A program made the position numbers and the translations under genes. DNA of 64,000 bases, taken from NCBI GenBank assembly GCA_041392475.1, contig JAWKLZ010000001.1:124001-188000 (forward strand). Direction: 5' to 3'. The stretch comes from Chitinophagales bacterium (GTDB lineage: Bacteria > Bacteroidota > Bacteroidia > Chitinophagales > UBA2359). The first letter of the stretch is position 1. Each line of letters begins with the position of its first letter. Of this stretch, positions 8,950 through 18,255 are shown piece after piece. The notes under the pieces are model-generated. The model saw only the letters and a list, made by a program, of their open reading frames with translations. It was not told where the DNA came from and did no database searches.

Positions 8950-11022
8950 TTATTTCCCACTGACCACTTCCACCAATACAGAAGCTTGCACCGAAGGAGC
9001 ATTTTTGAAGGAAACCTTCAAATAAGCGTTTCCTACTCCTTTTCCAGTAGTAGCCAACTGTGCGGCATACTTGCCCTTTGCTGGGTTGTCATAATCCTTA
9101 TCCCACCAAGAAATTTCAATGAGGTCATTGGGGTCTGCACTTGTATCGTCAAAGATGACATTATCGGCAAAATCGGTATGGTAATCGTGTGGCCCAGCAG
9201 TTGTGCCATCCGAAAATGTCACCTCCAAATAAATTGCTGGATTGCTGAGTAAGCCTTGAACCGTAGCGGCAGGGTCATTGCGGTTAATAGGCAGTCTATT
9301 TCGACCATTGGCTCCTGCTTGTATGCCTGATTGCAGACTCAAAACAGCCGACACAGGAACTTTTCCGCCAGTTTTGCCTATTGTTCCGCTACCACCATTC
9401 ACTTTTCGTTGCCCCGTAGAAGTAGAACCATCCCAATCCGTAGCTGTAAAATTGTTTTTGGAGTAGTCAAAATTGAGGGTCATGGTGGCAGTGTTTCCGT
9501 GCATATACAGTTGTACTTGATTGTCATTCAGTACCCTCCAATTGACGTTGGCCCAAGAAGGCAACAATTCAATTGCTCCTGATGTACCAAAACGAACGTC
9601 AAAAGGATTGCCTTTGTAGTAGTAAGCCCAAGTCGTTCCTGCAATGGCACTTTGCAGTTGACTTCCTGTATTTCCAGAATTGGTGTTTCCAGGATTTTGG
9701 GTCGGCGGATTTTGTACGATTGGAGGATTATTGACAGGCGGATTGTTTACGGGAGGTGCTTGTTTTTGAGGAGCGAAAGCGGTAAAATGTCCAAAAGTGG
9801 TGTTCAAATCCCAAGTTTTGACTACATCTCCATTGGCTCTCTTCAATTTGTAGGTATGCGACAAGGTGTAATAAGCTCCTGCGCCGTGTGCAGGTACGGT
9901 GAATTGTTTGGTCAGCGTCTGTTGGTTCATCATTGAAGTAGAATAAGACGACGTTTGACTCAAAGCATAAGACAAGGTGACGGACATAGTGGCTTTCACA
10001 GGACCTGCTCCTGCTTCCAACCCTCTGGTCATGGAAACGCCAAAGGTATGGCTCATGGAGGTAGCATGTTCTTGGGTCATACCCGTTGTTTGAGAAAAAG
10101 ACATACTGCCATTGTCGTTGCTGTCATTGGTATTGAAGTCCTGCAAATGATAGTAGTCGTAGCGTTCTAAGGTGTAAACTGGGGTATTTCTAACCTGTCC
10201 TTCGAGGTTGTTGGCAAACACTGGATCGACAATCGAAATGCAGGGAATGTAAGCGATGGTGGACAATTTCATATCTGTCCTTTTGTCGGGTCTGCTGAGG
10301 CTTGTTTGTTTGGGTTCTGTATTCGTAATTTGTTTGTTCTGAAAAGGCAGTGTCACCTTCAAAGCATAGCAGACTTCTGAATTGGTGAGAGCCGCATAAG
10401 ATGCATGGGCTGCAAAAGAACCCGATGTGACAAAAGATTCTTTGCTGTCTTGTACCACATTTGGGGGTTGAATAGCATAAACGGACAGATCCAAATCTCC
10501 ACCAGAACCTGAATCAGTAAACAAACGTTTGCCAACAGATGCATAGGTGGTCAAGTCTGTTCGCACACAAACAACTGCATTTGTAGGTGGTTTGCCGTGT
10601 CCATTCATTCCGACCATTCCCAATGCCCTGTATCCTTGTGGCGCAATCGGCATCCAAATCGAACCGTCTTGGTCGCCGCCTGTACCTCCATCATGGTAAA
10701 TCCGTTGATAATCTTTCGGATAGGCAATCGCAGTTGGGTCATTACTTGTTCTGACTGCTATCATTACCGTAGTGGGTTTCGCATGAGAGGCATGTGCATA
10801 ATGTCCCAAGGCAGAAAAACCTGGAGGTAACTTGGGACTCCACATAGACCAATTGGCATCTGCGCCTGTTCCTCTGTCGTTGTAAACAAAGTCGTAGTCG
10901 GTGACAAACATAATTTCTAAGGCATCCATTTTGATGCTGTTTTGCTGTGCTTGTGTCCAATTACTACACAGAAATAGTCCTAAGACAGTGAAAACGAGGA
11001 ATATTTTTCTTTTGAGATTCAT
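8950..11022 (-). CDS. Secreted Vps62-like protein with a putative pore-forming region
   Basis: 690 residues with a signal peptide (IFLVFTVLGLFLCSNWTQAQ). Residues ~30-230 hold repeats of the type YDFVYNDRGTGADANWSMW...PPGFSALGHYA and YQRIYHDGGTGGDQDGSIW...PQGYRALGMV, which match Vps62/DUF946 domains. Residues ~290-410 are rich in alternating Ser/Thr strands (SMSFSQTTGMTQEHATSMSH, MSVTLSYALSQTSSYSTSMM), resembling the insertion hairpins of aerolysin/ETX-MTX2-like pore formers; this part is inference. A Pro/Asn-rich linker (~415-455) leads to a small lipocalin-like beta domain (TTWAYYYKGNPFDVRF) and a C-terminal beta domain with an Asp-rich patch that could bind calcium. No T9SS sorting domain is evident, so release would be by another route. 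The upstream 640 bp hold two palindromic elements. Confidence 0.65.
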   Translation of the reverse strand: MNLKRKIFLVFTVLGLFLCSNWTQAQQNSIKMDALEIMFVTDYDFVYNDRGTGADANWSMWSPKLPPGFSALGHYAHASHAKPTTVMIAVRTSNDPTAIAYPKDYQRIYHDGGTGGDQDGSIWMPIAPQGYRALGMVGMNGHGKPPTNAVVCVRTDLTTYASVGKRLFTDSGSGGDLDLSVYAIQPPNVVQDSKESFVTSGSFAAHASYAALTNSEVCYALKVTLPFQNKQITNTEPKQTSLSRPDKRTDMKLSTIAYIPCISIVDPVFANNLEGQVRNTPVYTLERYDYYHLQDFNTNDSNDNGSMSFSQTTGMTQEHATSMSHTFGVSMTRGLEAGAGPVKATMSVTLSYALSQTSSYSTSMMNQQTLTKQFTVPAHGAGAYYTLSHTYKLKRANGDVVKTWDLNTTFGHFTAFAPQKQAPPVNNPPVNNPPIVQNPPTQNPGNTNSGNTGSQLQSAIAGTTWAYYYKGNPFDVRFGTSGAIELLPSWANVNWRVLNDNQVQLYMHGNTATMTLNFDYSKNNFTATDWDGSTSTGQRKVNGGSGTIGKTGGKVPVSAVLSLQSGIQAGANGRNRLPINRNDPAATVQGLLSNPAIYLEVTFSDGTTAGPHDYHTDFADNVIFDDTSADPNDLIEISWWDKDYDNPAKGKYAAQLATTGKGVGNAYLKVSFKNAPSVQASVLVEVVSGK

Positions 11023-11177
11023 GAGGTTTGTTTTTAAAAAATAAATTTTTGAACGTTTATACCCAAGTATCTGTAAAAGGAGGTGAGGCGTTACAAGATT
11101 GGGGATTTTTTTTTACAAATATTATTTGATTAGGCATCAAAAACATGGCGGCTTATTCTTGCTGTTAAATTCTTTTG

Positions 11178-11320
11178 GTTCTTTGACAAAATCTGTGATT
11201 TGAGACTTCGGAAGTTTGCCGCTTACAAAATCAAAAAACTATTTCACTAAAAATTAACCTCTTATAAAATGAAACTTCCGAAGTCTTTATTGCTTCCACA
11301 AAAATTGTCGCAGAACTATT
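11178..11320. repeat. Palindromic intergenic element, GACTTCGGAAGTTT type
   Basis: The inner arms are GACTTCGGAAGTTT (11203-11216) and its exact complement ending at about 11285. Weaker outer complementarity continues on both sides (left GTTCTTTGACAAAATCTGTG, right CACAAAAATTGTCGCAGAAC). A related element with different inner bases lies at 51052-51350. It sits between the divergent minus-strand toxin-like gene and the plus-strand vWA gene and holds no ORF. Confidence 0.6.
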
Positions 11321-11497
11321 CTTTTCAACGCAAATGTTTCGGAAATCTTTTCTACAAATTGGTAAACTATTGTTGTTGATAGGTTTGTAAAATTGTGGAA
11401 TTAGTCAATGACTTGAGTGCTTTTTCTTCAAAAAAAATAATATCTGGTCAAAATGGCTTAATATTGCATTCTCAGAAGCATAAAATCTGACTCATGG

Positions 11498-11617
11498 ATA
11501 TTTTTAGTGGAGCAGTTAAAGACTTTTGTAGTTTCCTTTTGAGAGCATACTGATTTTCAAACATTCCATATCTTTAAGAATAAACTACAAAAGTCTCATT
11601 CCACTAAAATCTTCGAT
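11498..11617. repeat. Palindromic intergenic element, GACTTTTGTAGTTT type
   Basis: Inner arms GACTTTTGTAGTTT (11521-11534) and the exact complement at 11582-11595. Outer arms also match: TTTTTAGTGGA on the left and TCCACTAAAA on the right. It is the second palindromic element in the 640-bp gap before the vWA gene. The remainder of the gap (11023-11177 and 11321-11497) is AT-rich with no gene that I can support. Confidence 0.6.
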
Positions 11618-11665
11618 GAACCTAAAATCTTATGAGCAATTTGTCTAAAAAAAGAAAATAAATTC

Positions 11666-12997
11666 ATGTTCGACAGCCTACCCCATCATTTCCGAAAACA
11701 CAACCTATCAGCAGATGTCAGAACCCTGCTATTGCTTCGCCGTTCTTTTGAGAAAGGATTGATCAATACTTTGGGTGATATCTATGTGTTGTTGAAGAGT
11801 TTGGTTGCCAAAGACCCAACGGATTTTGGCCCTTTCGCTACGGCATTTTATGAATATTTTTTAGACATTGACATCAAAAAAGGGGAGAAGTTGGAGAATG
11901 CAATTGCACGCTCCAAAGCCTTTGCGGAGTGGAAAGAGGAGTATCTGAAACGAGAAGAAGTGGAAGAAACACCGAGTATGCGGGAATTGATTGATCAGTT
12001 TTTGGATGAAGTGCATGTCACGACTTTCGACATCCAAAAAATGCTGTCTGGTGAGGATATCCTCAACAAAGACGATCCTACTCGTGCGGATAATGGCGGA
12101 CAAGATGCTCCAGATGGCCCACAAAAAGTGGACAAAGCGGCGGATTATAGCAAAATACCCTTGGAGGAATTGAAGCGAAGAATGGAGGAGGTTGCCAAAC
12201 GGCAAAAAGAGCGACATCATGGTGGGAGTCATTGGATTGGTTCGGGTGGGATTTCACCTTACGGAAACAATGGTGGCGCAGTAGGTGGCATAAGAGTCGG
12301 TGGGGGAGGAGGTGGCAAAATGGCTCGTGCGGTCATTGGTGACCCACAGTTTTATCCCGTTGATACCCATGCGATTTTGAAGGACGACAATATTGATGCG
12401 GCTTTGGCTTCTTTGAAGGGGATTGAAGAAGAAGATGCGGAACTGCTTTTGGACATTGAAAAAACAATTACCGAGGGATTGAAGCAAGGGGGCATTTTCT
12501 TGCCCTATGAGAAAGAAAAGGTTTCGCAGAAATTGCAGGTCATGTTGTTGATTGACAATGGTGGTTTTTCGATGTATCCTTATATCAAAGCAGTGACAAA
12601 ACTATTTTCTAAAATGAAAACCCGCTTTGCCCATGATTTGAAGGTCTATTATTTCCACAATACCATTTATGGGGGCATTTATTCGGATGTTCGTCGGACA
12701 GAATATGTGCCGATTGAGCGCATTACTGCAATGGACAAAAATTACAGTGTTTTTGTGATTGGTGATGCAGACATGGCACCCTATGAGTTGGATGATTACA
12801 GTATGCAAGGTTGGAATAACCTAAAAGACCACTTCAAACGCATTGCATGGATGAATCCAATGCAGCAACGTTATTGGGCAATGTCTATGACTGTCAATTA
12901 TTTGAAGCAGGTAATCCCCATGTATCCGCTTACACCTGATGGTATCGAAAAGGCGGTGCAGAAGATGAATCAAAAACGAAAGTATTTTAAGAGGTAA
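11666..12997 (+). CDS. vWA (CoxE-like) domain protein
   Basis: 443 residues, cytoplasmic. The N-terminal helical part (FRKHNLSADVRTLLLLRRSFEKGLI... LLKSLVAKDPTDFGPFATAFYEYF) matches bacterial CoxE-like vWA proteins that usually sit next to a MoxR-type AAA+ ATPase. A glycine-rich hinge (about 195-220) precedes the vWA domain, which starts at about residue 290 (VMLLIDNGGFSMYPYIKAVTKLF). The MIDAS is DNGGFSM rather than DxSxS, and VIGDADMAPYEL lies near residue 365, so metal binding may be altered. No AAA+ partner is next to it: upstream are palindromic elements and downstream an IS insertion. Role presumably in chaperone-like remodelling by homology. Confidence 0.75.
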   Translation: MFDSLPHHFRKHNLSADVRTLLLLRRSFEKGLINTLGDIYVLLKSLVAKDPTDFGPFATAFYEYFLDIDIKKGEKLENAIARSKAFAEWKEEYLKREEVEETPSMRELIDQFLDEVHVTTFDIQKMLSGEDILNKDDPTRADNGGQDAPDGPQKVDKAADYSKIPLEELKRRMEEVAKRQKERHHGGSHWIGSGGISPYGNNGGAVGGIRVGGGGGGKMARAVIGDPQFYPVDTHAILKDDNIDAALASLKGIEEEDAELLLDIEKTITEGLKQGGIFLPYEKEKVSQKLQVMLLIDNGGFSMYPYIKAVTKLFSKMKTRFAHDLKVYYFHNTIYGGIYSDVRRTEYVPIERITAMDKNYSVFVIGDADMAPYELDDYSMQGWNNLKDHFKRIAWMNPMQQRYWAMSMTVNYLKQVIPMYPLTPDGIEKAVQKMNQKRKYFKR

Positions 12998-13070
12998 ACC
13001 TACAATTGATTTAGATACTATATGTTTTCATAATTGTATAAATTTTCAAAAGACGAATCTATAAGGTTTT

Positions 13071-13628
13071 TAAGTTCCGCACCTACTTTTCTGTTGAAAA
13101 TGAGACTTAAAATAATTTTATACAATTGGCTTAAATGAGCTAAACCTTTGTAAATTATCATTCTAAAGCTCAAATTTCATTTATGTAAACTATTTTTTAT
13201 ATCGTTATGTTTATGAAAAATAAATGTTCATAAAACACTTACTTTCAAAATAGTTTCCCGAGTAATTAATGTTTTTGTTAAATGGAAAAAAACAGCATAA
13301 AATATATAGATTTGATTCACTACTAATGAAATACTATTTAATCCGCATGATAAAAAGAGCATTGAGGCACAGGTACGTGCCTGATTATGTGTTGTTTGAC
13401 TCTTGGTTCTGTTGCGAAAAAACATTGAAAGCTATCCGTTCACTTCGAGAAAGAGTTATCCATGTGATGCCTGCTTGTAAAATGGGCAATGCCAAATATA
13501 AATGGGTAGGAGATAAGTCAGAACTTACTGCTCACCAAATTCTCCAAAAATTAAGAAAGCATAGGTGAAAACCTAACTGATACATATAATTGAATATAAA
13601 TATAGGTTTTTATTGTTTCAATTTATTG
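13071..13628 (+). mobile_element. Decayed IS4-family copy, left part (recipient of the intact IS)
   Basis: Starts with TTAAGTTCCGCACCTAC, matching the left end of the intact IS at 13637, and the next ~250 bp stay alignable (for example ATACAATtGGCTTAAATGAGC). The transposase interior is mostly deleted. The copy is interrupted at 13628 by the intact IS, which is flanked by the 8-bp repeat ATAGATAA. The right end of this old copy, AGGTGCGAAACTTAAGT, appears to survive at 15570-15586 on the far side of the intact IS. Confidence 0.7.
13347..13568 (+). pseudogene. Transposase fragment (IS4 family)
   Basis: A 73-codon remnant, MIKRALRHRYVPDYVLFDSWFCC to LRKHR, closely similar to the intact transposase from base 14634. 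It keeps the second catalytic Asp region (LFDSWFCCEKTLKAIR) but has lost the N-terminal third, the YREK region and the C terminus. The upstream leader is also similar to that of the intact IS, so the fragment arose by internal deletion of a full element. Confidence 0.85.
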
Positions 13629-13636
13629 ATAGATAA

Positions 13637-15541
13637 CTTAAGTTTCGCACCTACTTTTTTACTGAAAAAGAGGCTTAAAACAATTATATACAATCGGCTT
13701 AAATGAGCTAAATCTTTGTAAATTACTCTCCTAAATCTCGAACTCCATTTAAGGAAGGCACTTTTTCGTCACTATAATTAGTGTAAATAAATATTTATAA
13801 TTTATTTACATACAAAGTGTTTTGAAGAAAATTAACTTGTTTGTTAAAGAGGAAAAACAGCATAAAATATGTATATTTGATTCACTATAAACAAAATACA
13901 AAAATTATGCTGCCTGATTGCAAGATACAAAAAGTACACGAAATTAAAAGCCTACTGAAAAAAAATAATATTGTAGATGCTTTAGCCCGAGCTTATGAAC
14001 CCTTTCAATTGAAAAGCTTGTGCTATCCCTTAGACTTACTCAAAACCCAAGGTTATCCTATTTCTGTGCTAATGCTCACACTGCTGCTGCTTCCTTTTTT
14101 GGGAGTCGATAGTATTCATGGATTCTCGAATGGTGCTTACAGTCATGTTTTTGAAGGAGCAAAAGATTGTTTGTATCGTTTAAAAAACAATGAATGGATA
14201 AATTGGCGTAAGCTTCTATACCGATTTAATAAACGCTATAATGAGCTGGCTGACAAACATATGGTGAAATTGAGTGAGGAGGAAAGAAAAGGGATGAAAC
14301 CGAAGTACAAGTGTTTGACTGCTGATGATAGCCCAGTGAACCATACAGGCAAAACCATCGAAGGTATCAGTAAAGTTCATGACCATTCTCTCAAATGTAC
14401 TGTTTTGGGCTTCAAACTCTTGGTCTTAGGCTATTTTGATGGAATCAACTTTCGACCTTTAGATTTTTCCTTGCACCGAGAAGGGCAAAATCGCCAACGC
14501 TATCGTTTTGGTTTACCTGTTAGGGCGCTCAAAAAACAATATCGTAAAATTAGAGCTAAATTATCGGCAGGTTATGAACGGTTTAAGGAATTGGATAGGG
14601 ATAAGAATAGCCAACTAATCAGCATGATAAAAAGAGCATTGAAACATGGATATGTACCTGATTATGTGTTGTTTGATGCTTGGTTCTGCTGCGAAAAAAC
14701 ATTGAAGGCTATCCGTTTACTTCGACAAGGAGTCATTCACATAGTGGCTGCTTGTAAAATGGGCAATGCCAAATACAACTATTTATCCAAAGAAATGTCA
14801 GCTGGGCAGATTTTAAAAACATTGCGAAAAGTTCATAAACGTAAGCCCAAAAGATGCCGCCTACTTGGGTGTTATTATTATACCGTGGTGGTGGATTATA
14901 AAGGTATGGAAGTCAAGTTGTTTTTTGTTAGGTATACTAAACGAAGCAAATGGAGACTTTTACTGACTACCCAAACAAGCCTTCGTTTTACTCAGGCTAT
15001 GGAAATCTATGCTATTCGATGGTCTATTGAGGTCTTTTTCAAAGAAGTAAAGCAACTTTTAGGTATTCAAAAATGTGCTTCCAGAGATTTTGATGCTCAT
15101 ATTGCTCATACCACTTTAACTTTGATTCAATATGTTATGTTGAGTTTGCATAAACGCTTTTCAGATTATGAAACGATTGGCGGCTTATTCAGAGCTATCA
15201 GAGACCAATATATTCAAGCAACGATTGCTCAAAGGCTGTGGCAAATCATGATTTCTATTCTCACACGATTGGTTCAAAAGATAGAATGTGATATGGAACT
15301 GGTCTTGCAGTTAATTATTCATGACAACGATTTCAGGCAATTATTTTCGGGTATGGTGCAGCTTAAAGTACAAGATGAATAGGAGATAAGCATTTGTTAA
15401 GAACCTAAATGGAAAAATATGACTAAGTGACTTATTTACAATTATTTATGATCTATCAATATCTATAAATATCTTATATTAAAACATAAAAACAATTAAC
15501 TAACAAATGCTTACTTTTTTAAGTGGCGATGCGAAACTTAA
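13637..15541 (+). mobile_element. Intact IS4-family insertion sequence with 8-bp target duplication
   Basis: About 1.9 kb. The left end reads CTTAAGTTTCGCACCTAC and the right end, on the other strand, TTAAGTTTCGCATCGCC, giving terminal inverted repeats of roughly 12-16 bp. The direct repeat ATAGATAA is found at 13629-13636 and 15542-15549, the expected target duplication. A long-distance inverted repeat (AAGCATTTGTTA at 15388 and its complement at 15500) lies between the transposase stop and the right end. One gene, the transposase, is carried. Confidence 0.8.
13907..15382 (+). CDS. IS4-family DDE transposase
   Basis: 491 residues from the ATG at 13907; the frame extends 22 codons further up to 13841, but that part lies in the IS leader. 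The triad can be read: first Asp in CLTADDSPVNHTGKT, second Asp in YVLFDAWFCCEKTL, and the exact IS4 signature Y-2-R-3-E-6-K in YAIRWSIEVFFKEVK. The frame is uninterrupted, so the element may be active. It catalyses cut-and-paste movement of the IS in which it lies. Confidence 0.92.
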   Translation: MLPDCKIQKVHEIKSLLKKNNIVDALARAYEPFQLKSLCYPLDLLKTQGYPISVLMLTLLLLPFLGVDSIHGFSNGAYSHVFEGAKDCLYRLKNNEWINWRKLLYRFNKRYNELADKHMVKLSEEERKGMKPKYKCLTADDSPVNHTGKTIEGISKVHDHSLKCTVLGFKLLVLGYFDGINFRPLDFSLHREGQNRQRYRFGLPVRALKKQYRKIRAKLSAGYERFKELDRDKNSQLISMIKRALKHGYVPDYVLFDAWFCCEKTLKAIRLLRQGVIHIVAACKMGNAKYNYLSKEMSAGQILKTLRKVHKRKPKRCRLLGCYYYTVVVDYKGMEVKLFFVRYTKRSKWRLLLTTQTSLRFTQAMEIYAIRWSIEVFFKEVKQLLGIQKCASRDFDAHIAHTTLTLIQYVMLSLHKRFSDYETIGGLFRAIRDQYIQATIAQRLWQIMISILTRLVQKIECDMELVLQLIIHDNDFRQLFSGMVQLKVQDE

Positions 15542-15549
15542 ATAGATAA

Positions 15550-15586
15550 TATTATAGTGCCAGATGGGAAGGTGCGAAACTTAAGT
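15550..15586 (+). mobile_element. Residual right end of the older IS copy
   Basis: AGGTGCGAAACTTAAGT at 15570-15586 is a second right-end inverted repeat, 30 bp beyond the right end of the intact IS. The simplest reading is that it belongs to the decayed element whose left end is at 13071. The rest of the gap up to 15754 is AT-rich leader with no gene that I can support. Confidence 0.55.
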
Positions 15587-15754
15587 TACTTACTTAGTTT
15601 TTCCTCAAAATTACGGGAAATTATTTTTAGTGCTGTATTTTCTGTTGATGTACTTCAATGAAAAAAAATGTAAAGATTCATAACAAAGTTTTGAAGTGTG
15701 CTAAAAAAATCTTACTTTCATAATGACTTTTTTTTAACGCATAAATTTTCCATT

Positions 15755-17050
15755 ATGAAAAACACGTTTACATTTTCATTTTTCTTACTTTTTACCTGTT
15801 TTTTGTCTGCCCAAAACGTCTATAAAATGGGAGATGTACCCATGACTGCAGATTGTGAAGGTATTTTTTACGATGATGGAGGAAATATATTTCCTGGCTT
15901 TTACAGCAATCAGCTAGGGCAACCTCCACAAGAATTCACCATCTGCCCAGAAGGAGCGGGATGTGTGGTGATGGATTTTGAAGAATTTGTGACGGAAAAT
16001 TCTTCTAATTTGGGACCAGGAGATGTATTGTATGTGTATGATGGACCCGATAGTAATTCACTGCTAATAGGAATCTTTTCAGGTGCATTGAATTATAATA
16101 GTGCTTATTCTAATCGAACAATTACAGCAGGGAGTGGCTGCATGACCTTTGTGTTTGATGAAAATGGGGGTTTTACTACAATTGGATGGGAGGCTACTTG
16201 GACTTGTTTTGCAGAAAGTTGTGAAACGAGTGAGAATTTATCTCCGCCAGTAGATTGTGTGAATGCAGCAGTGACTTATGGCGATTTAGTAGTTTATACG
16301 AGCAATGCCTCAGGAGAAGAGGAACTGATATCGCAAGGCATACAAGGTTGTATTTCCTCTGGAGAAACACATTCTGCTTGGATAGACTTTCGTATTCAAG
16401 AATCCGCTCCTCCCAATATTCCTCTGACTTTCACCCTCTCTCCCAAGTCTGGGGGAGAAGACTATGATTTTGCAATCTATGGACCTAATCAAGATTGCTC
16501 AAATTTGCAGCTTCCTATCCGATGTTCCTATGCGGAGGAAACATTTGCAGGTACGATAGAAACAGGTTTGAGAATAGGGGAAACAGATGTATCTGAAAGT
16601 CCCACAGTGGATGATGAAGGAAAAAATGCAAATGGTTTTGTCGCACCCATTATCGTGAATCCTGGTGAACAATATTTTTTGGTAATCAACAATTTCTCAA
16701 GCAATAATGTAGGGGCTGATATAGTTTGGGGAGAGGAAGTACACAGCAACAATCTATTGATTGATATGAACACTGCAATTGAAGCCTACCCATTTTTTGA
16801 AACCCTGCAAATCCATCCCAACCCTGCCACCGATTTGCTGCAATTGTCACTCAACGTATCAAAGTCTGCTACTGCCAAACTGCAATGGTTCAATGCACAG
16901 GGAAAACTGGTCAGTACCGAAAACCTCCAAATCACCCAAAATGGATGGAAACATTCGGTGAATGTGGCTGATTTTGCAGTGGGAATGTATTACCTGTATT
17001 TGCAGACAGATGAAGGAATGGTGGTGGATAAAGTGATGGTGGTGAGGTGA
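15755..17050 (+). CDS. Secreted CUB-like domain protein with T9SS type A sorting domain
   Basis: 431 residues from ATG 15755, which gives a clean signal peptide (MKNTFTFSFFLLFTCFLSAQ); the frame extends upstream to 15698. The first domain (about 30-150) has a CUB-like pattern: CEGIFYDDGG...FTICPEGAG, DVLYVYDGPDSNSLLIGIFSG, GSGCMTFVFDENG, WEATWTC. A middle beta domain (GETHSAWIDFRI...PLTFTLSPKSGGEDYDFAIYG) is common in Bacteroidota surface proteins. The final ~80 residues (FETLQIHPNPATDLLQL to GMYYLYLQTDEGMVVDKVMVVR) form the type A C-terminal domain recognised by the T9SS and removed by the PorU sortase. Ligand unknown. Confidence 0.85.
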   Translation: MKNTFTFSFFLLFTCFLSAQNVYKMGDVPMTADCEGIFYDDGGNIFPGFYSNQLGQPPQEFTICPEGAGCVVMDFEEFVTENSSNLGPGDVLYVYDGPDSNSLLIGIFSGALNYNSAYSNRTITAGSGCMTFVFDENGGFTTIGWEATWTCFAESCETSENLSPPVDCVNAAVTYGDLVVYTSNASGEEELISQGIQGCISSGETHSAWIDFRIQESAPPNIPLTFTLSPKSGGEDYDFAIYGPNQDCSNLQLPIRCSYAEETFAGTIETGLRIGETDVSESPTVDDEGKNANGFVAPIIVNPGEQYFLVINNFSSNNVGADIVWGEEVHSNNLLIDMNTAIEAYPFFETLQIHPNPATDLLQLSLNVSKSATAKLQWFNAQGKLVSTENLQITQNGWKHSVNVADFAVGMYYLYLQTDEGMVVDKVMVVR

Positions 17051-17211
17051 TGAGGAATGTCAGGTAAATTCGAATAGCGAAAAACACGGCGACACTTGCA
17101 AAGTTCGCCGATGTTTGGAGCGGGAATGGTGACAAAGAACAGGAATGTAGGTTTTCTCAAACCCACTTTCCCTCCATTTCCTCCGTTACTAAGATATGTT
17201 TAAAAATACCC

Positions 17212-17219
17212 TATTTTTG
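17212..17219 (+). promoter_or_regulatory. Candidate Bacteroidota -7 box
   Basis: TATTTTTG matches TAnnTTTG and lies 36 bp before the start codon of the small secreted protein gene at 17256. No convincing -33 TTG is seen at the expected distance, so this is only a candidate. Confidence 0.35.
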
Positions 17220-17255
17220 ATGGTAATAACGCTTCAATAAAACATACATACACAT

Positions 17256-17696
17256 ATGAAAATAATGTTATTTTTTTTTCTTGACTTCTTTTTGAGTCTA
17301 AACCTACTTGCTCAAAATCTATTTGAAGATAAAGAGAGTATTTATTATGCAGCAGTTTCACAATTTGTAGAGAGCTTTCCTGAAAATTCAACACTACTAT
17401 TAGAAAGGTCATTATTCACAACAAATAATTTACCTAAAAACATTAAGGGTAGAAAAATAAAGTTAATAACCATGAATGAAATGGCAAAACAGTATAAAAA
17501 AGATAAGCAACTAATTGATATATATAGGATTGTGCCTTTATTTTTTGAAGATAATATTTTTTACATTAATATTGTTAATTTTAGTGTAAGCTACAAAAAG
17601 CGTAATTTTTACTTTGCCAATAAAGAAGGAGGCGGAGCTCGGTATAAGTATAAATACGATTGTAGTGACAATGATTTGGTACTGATGAAAGATTGA
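17256..17696 (+). CDS. Small secreted protein of unknown function
   Basis: 146 residues with a signal peptide (MLFFFLDFFLSLNLLAQ, cleavage likely before NLFED). The mature part is charged and Tyr-rich (SIYYAAVSQFVESFPENSTLLLERS; NFYFANKEGGGARYKYKYDC) and has no motif that I can name. It is more AT-rich than its neighbours. It lies between fragments of the sequence that precedes the barrel gene at 18965, so it could have come in with that rearrangement. Confidence 0.6.
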   Translation: MKIMLFFFLDFFLSLNLLAQNLFEDKESIYYAAVSQFVESFPENSTLLLERSLFTTNNLPKNIKGRKIKLITMNEMAKQYKKDKQLIDIYRIVPLFFEDNIFYINIVNFSVSYKKRNFYFANKEGGGARYKYKYDCSDNDLVLMKD

Positions 17697-17706
17697 TTAT
17701 AACTTT

Positions 17707-18033
17707 AACCCACTTTCCCTTCACTTCCTCCGTTACTAAGAAAACAAGGCCTATCTTACTTTCGTTTTGTTTTCTCAAAACCCAAACGGCACGGCAATAT
17801 TGAAGCAAACCTCCAACATACAAATCTATTTTCTGAAAATCACCTTATTTTTATTGGCAATAACTCTGCAATTCAAAGCAAGCCTCGCCCAAGAAATTAA
17901 TAAGCCGTCCACCGTCGGTCGTCAGTCGTCCACCCTATTCAACCTCCGAACCAAAACCCTCTACTTCAATAAAAACCAGCAGTCAGACACTCTCCAACTC
18001 GACACTCTCACCATCGTTCCCAATTCAATCAAA
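17707..18033 (+). repeat. Duplicated 5' end of the outer-membrane barrel gene
   Basis: Direct repeat of 18905-19210: both start ACCCACTTTCCCTTCACTTC and stay near-identical through the leader and the first ~60 codons. This copy has an extra ~21 bp (GTCGGTCGTCAGTCGTCC). A shorter third match, ACCCACTTTCCCTCC, occurs at 17161. Similarity stops just before the low-complexity ACAATACAACAATACAGCAA stretch present only in the intact gene near 19230. Confidence 0.85.
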
Positions 18034-18084
18034 GCCCTCTACCCAAGCACCAAACAAAGGTTTTTGTTTGAGTTCAACACTTGA
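17767..18084 (+). pseudogene. Truncated N-terminal copy of the barrel protein gene
   Basis: 105 codons from a TTG, reading FSQNPNGTAILKQTSNIQIY and the same signal-peptide region, then FNLRTKTLYFNKNQQSDTLQ and LDTLTIVPNSIK as in the gene at 18965, followed by an unrelated 16-residue tail and a stop. It lacks the whole beta-barrel and is best read as a leftover of a partial duplication. It would at most yield an exported peptide. Confidence 0.8.
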
Positions 18085-18255
18085 ATGTCTCTTTCTGAAA
18101 AATCATTATTGAAAGGCATTTGAAAAAAAAATGTTTTTTTTTCAAATTTTCTTCAATTGCTAACCCCAAAAACGTCTATTGATAGTAGTGGTGGTTTTCT
18201 TAGGAATTTCAGTACTATATTTCAAATCATTTTTTTTTAAAAAAAATTTAGTATT

